Source: a bacterium
GTDB lineage: Bacteria; UBA9089; UBA9088
DNA length: 10,799 nt
Reading direction: 5' to 3'
NCBI GenBank assembly: GCA_040756715.1
Contig: JBFLYE010000051.1
Span: forward strand, 1 to 10,799
Under the pieces are notes generated by a model that was not told the DNA's origin, did not search any database, and saw nothing but the letters and a program-made list of their open reading frames with translations. This document shows positions 7,189 through 10,799 of this stretch, in pieces. How positions within the stretch are numbered: position 1 is the first letter of the stretch; every line of letters starts with the position of its first letter. A program made the translations under genes and the position numbers.

Positions 7189-7407
7189 TTAAGGATTCTT
7201 TAGAGACTTGATGATCATCCTTACTCCTTCATAAAACCCGGCAATTATCCCAAGTAGTAAAAAGATAATAGTAAAAAGGGGCGATGTTTTAAGGAATTTA
7301 TCAAGATAATAGCCTATTCCAAGACCAATAAAACAAGAGGCAACCATTACCCATCCAATTCCAGAGATCACCGCAATTCTTTTAGCAAGGCCTTTGTTTA
7401 TCACCAT
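7189..7407 (-). CDS. AtpI/AtpZ-like two-helix membrane protein
   Basis: This 72-residue protein has two hydrophobic segments at about 12-34 and 43-60. It carries the family pattern GIGYYLDKFLKTSPLFTII...LLGIIAGFYEG, typical of AtpZ/AtpI (ATPase_gene1) proteins that are usually encoded at the head of F-type ATP synthase operons and may help assembly or ion supply. No ATP synthase gene is in the window; its partner here is ispD, 3 bp downstream. It starts at ATG 7407, followed immediately by a GTG codon, behind a minus-strand TATAAT. The family assignment is good for such a short protein. Whether it acts with the ATP synthase in this organism is inference. Confidence 0.75.
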   Translation of the reverse strand: MVINKGLAKRIAVISGIGWVMVASCFIGLGIGYYLDKFLKTSPLFTIIFLLLGIIAGFYEGVRMIIKSLKNP

Positions 7408-7417
7408 AGGTTTTAAA

Positions 7418-7447
7418 ATTATACAACTTTCTTTATCTTAATAACAA
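7418..7447 (-). promoter_or_regulatory. minus-strand promoter of atpI-like/ispD
   Basis: On the minus strand, TTGTTA (7447-7442) is followed after 18 bp by a perfect TATAAT (7423-7418). The start codon begins at 7407, 10 bp beyond the -10, so at most a leader of a few bases is predicted. It is divergent from, and close to, the mqnC promoter. Confidence 0.55.
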
Positions 7448-7452
7448 TAAAA

Positions 7453-7481
7453 TTGCAAAACACCTAGTTGTAATATAAAAT
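7453..7481 (+). promoter_or_regulatory. promoter of mqnC
   Basis: TTGCAA (7453-7458) and TAAAAT (7476-7481, within TATAAAAT) are 17 bp apart. The ATG at 7490 begins 8 bp after the -10. There is no Shine-Dalgarno sequence (the bases before ATG are ATATCAAAAA), so a leaderless or nearly leaderless message is expected. Confidence 0.55.
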
Positions 7482-7489
7482 ATCAAAAA

Positions 7490-8512
7490 ATGAGAATAAG
7501 CAAAGAAGAGGCAATTAAGCTATTTTCCCTTGATATATTCTCCTTAGGAAAAATGGCAGACAAGGTCCGAAAAAAATTTCATCCAGAGGATTATGTAACC
7601 TTTGTTATTGATAGAAACATTACATTTACCAATATCTGCATAGCAAAATGCAAATTTTGTGCCTTCTTTGCAAGGAAAAAAGGGGATGGCTTTCTACTTT
7701 CCCTTGATGAAATTCTAAAGAAAATAGAGGAGTTGGTAAGGATTGGAGGAACCCAGGTTATGCTTCAAGGTGGTCTTAATCCAGAGCTTTCCCTTTCCTG
7801 GTATTGTAACCTCCTTTCCTCTATTAAAAAAAGGTTTAATGTCTGGCTTCATTCTTTATCTCCCTCTGAGATTGTCTTTCTTTCAAAAAAAGAGGGTCTT
7901 TCTATAAAAGATGTGCTTATTTCCTTAAAATCCGCAGGGCTTTCTTCCCTGCCGGGAGCAGCTGAGATATTGTGCGATCGGGTAAGAAAAAAGGTATCGC
8001 CAAATAAGCTAAGTGCAGATGAATGGCTTAATGTAATGGAGGAAGCCCATTCTATCGGAATGCATACAACGGCCACAATGACATTTGGAATTTGTGAGAC
8101 AATAGAGGAGCGTATTGAGCATCTTATAAAAATAAGAAACCTCCAGGATAAAACAGGTGGATTTAAGGCTTTTATCCCCTGGACATTCTCTCCAAAGCAT
8201 ACAGGGCTTTCAAGGATAAAACAGAGAGGGGCGATTGACTACCTAAAAACATTAGCAATCTCAAGAATATTTCTTGATAATATTCCAAATATCCATGCAG
8301 GATGGGTAACCGAGGGACCAAACATTGCCCAAATTGCCCTATTCTTTGGAGCAAATGATCTGGGAGGAATTTTAATGGAAGAGGAAGTTATAAAAAAAAC
8401 AGGCATAGAATATCATTTAAATATAGAGAAAATGGTTAATCTTATAAAGGGTGCAGAAAAAATCCCAGCTCAAAGGAATTCAAGGTATAATATTTTGTAT
8501 GTGTTTAGCTAA
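7490..8512 (+). CDS. mqnC: cyclic dehypoxanthine futalosine synthase (radical SAM)
   Basis: This 340-residue radical SAM enzyme cyclises dehypoxanthine futalosine in the futalosine route to menaquinone. The 4Fe-4S motif CxxxCxxC is Cys50-Cys54-Cys57 (CIAKCKFC), preceded by VTFVIDRNITFTNI. Other MqnC signatures follow: GGTQVMLQGGLNP, LHSLSPSEI, LPGAAEILCDRVRKKVSPNKLSADEW, TTATMTFG, LQDKTGGFKAFIPWTF, HAGWVTEGPNIAQIALFFGANDLGG and the closing AQRNSRYNIL. These separate it from the related MqnE and CofH. No other mqn gene is in the window. The last codons (for YVFS plus stop) fall in a 14-bp sequence identical to the terminal repeat of the mobile element at 10151, so the C-terminus may have been altered by an element end. 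The start is supported by the promoter position and the family N-terminus. Confidence 0.92.
   Translation: MRISKEEAIKLFSLDIFSLGKMADKVRKKFHPEDYVTFVIDRNITFTNICIAKCKFCAFFARKKGDGFLLSLDEILKKIEELVRIGGTQVMLQGGLNPELSLSWYCNLLSSIKKRFNVWLHSLSPSEIVFLSKKEGLSIKDVLISLKSAGLSSLPGAAEILCDRVRKKVSPNKLSADEWLNVMEEAHSIGMHTTATMTFGICETIEERIEHLIKIRNLQDKTGGFKAFIPWTFSPKHTGLSRIKQRGAIDYLKTLAISRIFLDNIPNIHAGWVTEGPNIAQIALFFGANDLGGILMEEEVIKKTGIEYHLNIEKMVNLIKGAEKIPAQRNSRYNILYVFS
8497..8510 (+). repeat. solitary copy of the element terminal repeat at the mqnC 3' end
   Basis: GTATGTGTTTAGCT here is identical to the left end of the element at 10151-10164 and 10706-10719. No matching right end or hairpin core follows. It supplies the last codons of mqnC. 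With the following AAA it forms the palindrome TTTAGCTAAA. It may be a scar or a truncated end; chance is unlikely for a 14-bp exact match this close by. Confidence 0.5.
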
Positions 8513-8524
8513 AAGCAAAAAAAC

Positions 8525-8553
8525 TTGACAAATTTTAATTTTTAGGTTATATT
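8525..8553 (+). promoter_or_regulatory. consensus promoter of the pilin-like/PaREP1 operon
   Basis: A perfect -35 TTGACA (8525-8530) and TATATT (8548-8553) are spaced by 17 bp, and the ATG at 8560 follows the -10 by 6 bp. This is the strongest promoter by consensus in the window and again predicts a leaderless mRNA. It probably drives at least the PilX-like gene and the first PaREP1 gene. Confidence 0.7.
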
Positions 8554-8559
8554 TAAGAT

Positions 8560-9012
8560 ATGAAGATGAGTTTTAAGAAAAAAAGGGGTGCTGCTTTATT
8601 TGTTGCCATTATATTTTCTCTTCTGTTTGTTGTGATGGCAATTACCATTGCGGTTATAACCATCTCAAATGTCAAGACAACCGCAGAGCTAAAAAAGGGC
8701 TTAAAGACATTCTATGGAGCAGAGGCAGGAATCTTTGCCCTTGCAGGATGGATCATCAAAAATCATAGGTTTGATGTTCCAAGGGATATATTAGAGCCTT
8801 GTCTAGGAGAAGATAGACCAGGTATGGGTTGCTATCGGATAAAAAGGTGGAATATAGTTGGTGAGACAATACACCCAGCAAGGGGATTTTCTAGCCATTG
8901 GTGGGCGTTTGATGTCTTTATAGACTCAGAGGCTCCGCCAAATAATCCAAGTGCAGAGATAGAGGCAATTGTCGCCATTCCTTTTATAAAGAGAAGCTAT
9001 GGAAATGAATAA
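8560..9012 (+). CDS. PilX-like type IV pilin-related protein
   Basis: This 150-residue exported protein resembles minor pilins of the PilX N-terminal type. A basic start (KKKR) is followed by Gly10 and a hydrophobic helix at about 10-36 (GAALFVAIIFSLLFVVMAIT). Then comes the characteristic LKTFYGAEAGIFALAGWI segment at about 48-66, matching the FYAAEAGL motif of PilX-type proteins. Glu5 of the classic mature pilin is absent, as is often the case in PilX. The C-terminal part has three Cys or Trp-rich patches (CLGEDRPGMGC, HWWAFDVF) and ends in a short beta-like segment. No pilus assembly genes are in the window. The ATG at 8560 fits the leaderless promoter; ATG 8566 is an alternative. Its last 8 bases overlap the first PaREP1 gene. 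Assembly into a pilus or secretion system is inferred. Confidence 0.7.
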   Translation: MKMSFKKKRGAALFVAIIFSLLFVVMAITIAVITISNVKTTAELKKGLKTFYGAEAGIFALAGWIIKNHRFDVPRDILEPCLGEDRPGMGCYRIKRWNIVGETIHPARGFSSHWWAFDVFIDSEAPPNNPSAEIEAIVAIPFIKRSYGNE

Positions 9013-9376
9013 AAATAACCTTAAGGTAAAGCGATATATAGAGCAGGCAAATAAATACATAAAAGAGGGTGAAAAAGAGCTTAAGGAGGATAACTTACTT
9101 CAAGCTTCGGAAAAATATTGGGGTGCAGCCGCACAAATGGTAAAGGCTTGGGCAGAATCTTTAGAGATGCGTCATAATGGCCATGCCTGGCTTTTTGAGG
9201 GTGTTTCTAAGCTTTCTTTACAAACGAATGACCCTTTAATTAAAAAACAATTCTTAATGGCAGGTATGCTTCATACCAATTTTTACGAAGGCTGGCTTAC
9301 CAAGGATGAGGTAGAAACAGCTGCCTCAGAAATTAAGGCATTCTGTGATAAAATAAAAGAAATAATAAAAAAATAA
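9005..9376 (+). CDS. PaREP1-type small helical protein, copy 1
   Basis: This 123-residue protein is all-helical by composition. It carries the PaREP1-family core QASEKYWGAAAQMVKAWA (about 33-50), HNGHAWLF (about 57-64) and LHTNFYEGWLTKDEVE (about 88-103), ending CDKIKEIIKK. PaREP1 proteins, first seen as repeat families in Pyrobaculum, are thought to relate to HEPN domains; their function is unknown. The start is placed at ATG 9005, which aligns with the starts of the two paralogues and gives the same length of 123 residues; ATG 8999 is the in-frame alternative. The gene overlaps the pilin-like stop by 8 bp, so translation is likely coupled. A frame-disrupted DUF5618-like gene follows 15 bp later. 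It is the most diverged of the three copies in the region after the WGAAAQ core. Confidence 0.8.
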   Translation: MNKNNLKVKRYIEQANKYIKEGEKELKEDNLLQASEKYWGAAAQMVKAWAESLEMRHNGHAWLFEGVSKLSLQTNDPLIKKQFLMAGMLHTNFYEGWLTKDEVETAASEIKAFCDKIKEIIKK

Positions 9377-9391
9377 GGAAGAAAAAGAAAG

Positions 9392-9769
9392 ATGAAAAGA
9401 GGGATTAAGATATTTAAACAATGCAAAGGAGATATTAAGCTCTATTCCAGTAGAGGATAATATTTATACCGAGATTAAGCCTGTCCGAGAGGCATTTGGG
9501 ATAGCATATTTGGCTATTCTTGAGGCAATAAAGGAATATTTGATTGAAAAAAGGCAATTTACAAAAAAGGGCTTCCCAGCTCAATAGATGGATATAGGGC
9601 GGTATTAAGAAAGCACTTGGTTATTCATAATGGAAAGTTAATCAGGGAATTTGAGATGCTTTATGATACCTTACACATAGCAGGTTATTATAGGGGAAAT
9701 CTTTACAATGTGAATGTGGTTAAAGAGGCATTAAAAGCGGCAAAGGATTTTATTGAAAAGATTAGATAA
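9392..9769 (+). pseudogene. frame-disrupted DUF5618/HEPN-like gene
   Basis: The reading frame must change twice to give one continuous protein of about 125 residues. From ATG 9392, one surplus A in AAAA (9395-9398) moves reading into the frame RYLNNAKEILSSIPVEDNIY...EIKPVREAFGIAYLAILEAIKEYL. At AAAAAAGGG (9563-9571) a -1 shift is needed to read on as LPSSIDGYRAVLRKHLVIHNGK and HIAGYYRGNLYNVNVVKEALKAAKDFIEKIR to TAA 9767-9769. The composite resembles DUF5618-type proteins, which are HEPN-like; RAVLRKH fits the HEPN R-x(4-6)-H pattern. AAGGAAG at 9375-9381 is a good ribosome site. Everything outside the two homopolymers is intact, so the loss is recent, or due to sequencing error, or the second shift is programmed at the slippery heptamer A_AAA_AAG. 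The gene lies between two PaREP1 copies with gaps of 15 and 9 bp. Confidence 0.7.
9563..9569 (+). other. A_AAA_AAG slippery heptamer, possible -1 frameshift site
   Basis: In the frame used by the first part of the DUF5618-like gene, the codons are ACA-AAA-AAG, so the heptamer is phased exactly as the canonical bacterial -1 slippery site A_AAA_AAG. A -1 shift continues into the homologous downstream frame and avoids the TAG at 9585. An SD-like AAGG (9551-9554) lies 8 bp upstream, as in known stimulators. A one-base deletion is the simpler alternative. Confidence 0.3.
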
Positions 9770-9778
9770 AAAATAAAA

Positions 9779-10150
9779 ATGAGTAAAAATAACCTTAGGG
9801 TAAAGCGATATATAGAAAAGGCGGATAGATACATAACGCAGGCTGAAAAAGAGTTTAAAAAAGGAGAGCTTTGCCAGGCATCTGAGAAATACTGGGGAGC
9901 ATCTGCTCAAATATTAAAGGCATGGGCAGAGTATAAGGGCATACAGCATAATGGCCATATCTGGTTATTCAAAGCAGCCGATAATCTTTCTTGTGAAGAG
10001 AAAGACCATAATTTAAAGAAACAATTCGGTCTTGCTTCTGCCCTACATACAAATTTCTATGAAGGATGGCTGACTAAAGGTGAAATAGAAAGTTATGGGG
10101 AGGAAGTAAAGGCATTCTGTGATAAAATAAAAGAAATAATCAAAAGATAA
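9779..10150 (+). CDS. PaREP1-type small helical protein, copy 2
   Basis: This 123-residue paralogue of the gene at 9005 has the same layout. It has KNNLRVKRYIEKADRYI at the N-terminus, the core QASEKYWGASAQILKAWA (33-50), IQHNGHIWLF, LKKQFGLASALHTNFYEGWLTK and a CDKIKEIIKR end. It differs from copy 1 mainly at residues 65-82 (AADNLSCEEKDHN), where it resembles copy 3. It begins 9 bp after the DUF5618-like stop without a clear Shine-Dalgarno sequence, implying coupling to that gene. The TAA stop at 10148-10150 lies within the 8-bp direct repeat that flanks the mobile element, so the element inserted precisely at the end of this gene and left the stop intact. Function unknown; a HEPN-like fold is inferred. 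Confidence 0.8.
   Translation: MSKNNLRVKRYIEKADRYITQAEKEFKKGELCQASEKYWGASAQILKAWAEYKGIQHNGHIWLFKAADNLSCEEKDHNLKKQFGLASALHTNFYEGWLTKGEIESYGEEVKAFCDKIKEIIKR
10143..10150 (+). repeat. left target-site duplication AAAGATAA
   Basis: AAAGATAA directly abuts the left end of the element at 10151 and contains the TAA stop of PaREP1 copy 2. It matches AAAGATAA at 10324-10331 exactly. Confidence 0.65.
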
Positions 10151-10323
10151 GTATGTGTTTAGCTCGGTGAGAATAAAATTGGGAAATAGGCACAAAGGCA
10201 CAGAGGCACAAAGGCGAGAGAGTTTATTTATTACTTGCTTTCTTTGTGCCTTTGTGCCTAGGTATATAGGACAGCTAAACAACGGCTATGGTAATTTGGT
10301 TAAGAGAGAAGCTAAACACGTAC
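10151..10323 (+). mobile_element. 173-bp MITE-like element with 14-bp inverted ends
   Basis: The left end GTATGTGTTTAGCT (10151-10164) and right end AGCTAAACACGTAC (10310-10323) are inverted repeats matching at 13 of 14 bases. Exact 8-bp direct repeats AAAGATAA abut both ends, as expected for a target-site duplication. Inside, TAGGCACAAAGGCACA (10187-10202) pairs perfectly with TGTGCCTTTGTGCCTA (10245-10260) around a 42-nt loop that repeats GGCACAAAGG once more. A second inner right-end-like AGCTAAAC is at 10273-10280. There is no open frame of substance, so any transposase acts in trans; I cannot name its family. GGCACAAAG/GGCACAGAG repeats of this kind turn up between genes in many environmental bacterial genomes (general recollection). 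Confidence 0.7.
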
Positions 10324-10331
10324 AAAGATAA
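10324..10331 (+). repeat. right target-site duplication AAAGATAA
   Basis: AAAGATAA directly follows the element's right end at 10323 and precedes the ATG of PaREP1 copy 3 by 2 bp. Removing the element and one repeat rejoins copy 2 to copy 3 with only 2 bp between stop and start. Confidence 0.65.
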
Positions 10332-10333
10332 AG

Positions 10334-10705
10334 ATGGGTAAAAATAACCTTAAGGTAAAACGCTATATAAACCAGGCAGATAGATATATAAAAGAGGCCG
10401 AAAAGGAGCTAAGTGAGAATAACTTGCTTCAAGCCTCTGAGAAATATTGGGGAGGAGCTGCACAAATGGTAAAGGCTTGGGCAACCGCTAAAGGTATTCA
10501 GCACAATGGGCATATGTGGCTATTTAAGGCGGTGGATAATCTTTCCGAAGAGGAAAAAGAGCCCTATTTAAAGAAACAATTCGGTTTAGCAGGTATGCTT
10601 CATACGAATTTCTATGAAGGCTGGCTTACTAAAAGAGAAATAGAGGATTATGCCCAAGAGGCAAGGGCTTTTTGTGATAAAATAAAAGAAATAATCAAAA
10701 GATAA
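10334..10705 (+). CDS. PaREP1-type small helical protein, copy 3
   Basis: This 123-residue paralogue shares blocks with both other copies. Its first half follows copy 1 (KNNLKVKRYI, NNLLQASEKYWG, AAQMVKAWA), while IQHNGHMWLFKAVDNLS, LKKQFGLAG and the CDKIKEIIKR end follow copy 2. LHTNFYEGWLTK is common to all three. This mosaic suggests exchange between copies. The start ATG at 10334 aligns with copy 2 and lies 2 bp after the element's right target duplication. Before the insertion it would have been tightly coupled to copy 2; now 183 bp separate them and no clear Shine-Dalgarno sequence or promoter is visible, so expression may depend on the element. A second element copy begins directly after its stop. 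Function unknown. Confidence 0.8.
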   Translation: MGKNNLKVKRYINQADRYIKEAEKELSENNLLQASEKYWGGAAQMVKAWATAKGIQHNGHMWLFKAVDNLSEEEKEPYLKKQFGLAGMLHTNFYEGWLTKREIEDYAQEARAFCDKIKEIIKR

Positions 10706-10799
10706 GTATGTGTTTAGCTCGGTGAGAATAAAATTGGGAAATAGGCACAAAGGCACAGAGGCACAAAGGCGAGAGAGTTTATTTATTACTTGCTTTCTT
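10706..10799 (+). mobile_element. second copy of the MITE-like element, truncated by the window end
   Basis: It starts with GTATGTGTTTAGCT directly after the stop of PaREP1 copy 3, preceded by the same AAAGATAA as the first copy. All 94 bases match 10151-10244. The right half and its flank are outside the window, so it is unknown whether a fourth gene follows. Confidence 0.7.

Larger units (their letters stand above)
9779..10799 (+). repeat. tandem 555-bp cassette (PaREP1 gene plus element), second copy cut by the window end
   Basis: The gene-plus-element unit beginning at 9779 recurs at 10334, an offset of 555 bp. The intergenic part of the second unit, 10706-10799, is identical over all 94 visible bases to 10151-10244. 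Identity extends back about 28 bases into the gene ends (from TGTGATAAAATAAAAG). The genes themselves differ at many positions. The pattern suggests recombination or conversion across the element. Confidence 0.75.

Noticed and set aside
10187-10260. Repeats with GGCACAAAGG units as a CRISPR array
   Set aside because: The units are only about 10 bp with no regular unique spacers, and they form an inverted repeat inside an element with terminal repeats.
10187-10270. Element hairpin as an intrinsic terminator
   Set aside because: The loop is 42 nt and no T-run follows the stem; the next bases are AGGTATATAGG.
10043-10282. Minus-strand open frame of 79 codons across the element
   Set aside because: It is the translation of the GGCACAAAG repeats (LCASVPLCLF-type sequence) plus antisense of PaREP1 copy 2, a known kind of spurious frame.
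1-10799. tRNA or rRNA genes
   Set aside because: No cloverleaf, T-loop GGTTCGAATC-type motif or rRNA signature was seen on either strand.

Overview
The window is low-GC bacterial DNA, almost certainly from an uncultured lineage. Bacterial markers are the IspD (MEP) isoprenoid gene, PgpA, a dGTPase-like HD protein, an EF-G-like GTPase, a futalosine-pathway menaquinone gene (mqnC) and promoters of the TTGACA/TATAAT type. Codon use leans on AGG/AGA for Arg and ATA for Ile. I cannot assign a phylum from the sequence alone.

Layout: (1) 13-3035, plus strand: SAM methyltransferase with an N-terminal zinc ribbon, dGTPase-like HD hydrolase, short RodZ-like HTH membrane protein and phosphatidylglycerophosphatase A, probably one transcript. 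(2) 3090-4425: a two-gene GDP-mannose unit, a stand-alone type II phosphomannose isomerase cupin followed by mannose-1-phosphate guanylyltransferase. It lies behind a promoter covered by two matching palindromes. (3) 4559-6538: an EF-G-like GTPase of the EF-G2 type, convergent with (4) 7407-6541, minus strand: a small AtpI/AtpZ-like membrane protein followed by ispD. (5) 7490-8512: mqnC, divergent from atpI. (6) 8560-10799: an accessory region with a PilX-like pilin, three paralogous PaREP1-type small helical proteins, one frame-disrupted DUF5618/HEPN-like gene, and a 173-bp MITE-like element with 14-bp inverted ends and an 8-bp target duplication. A second copy of the element runs off the window end.

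Two themes stand out. First, the genes that start transcripts have a -10 hexamer ending 6 bp before the start codon in four of six cases and 8-10 bp before it in the other two, which predicts leaderless mRNAs. Genes inside operons instead use Shine-Dalgarno-like sequences or tight coupling. Second, the right end is an expanding array of HEPN-like/PaREP1 cassettes whose intergenic element is identical between copies although the genes have diverged. This is the best candidate in the window for an undescribed system, possibly toxin-antitoxin-like or defence-like, but its function cannot be read from the sequence.
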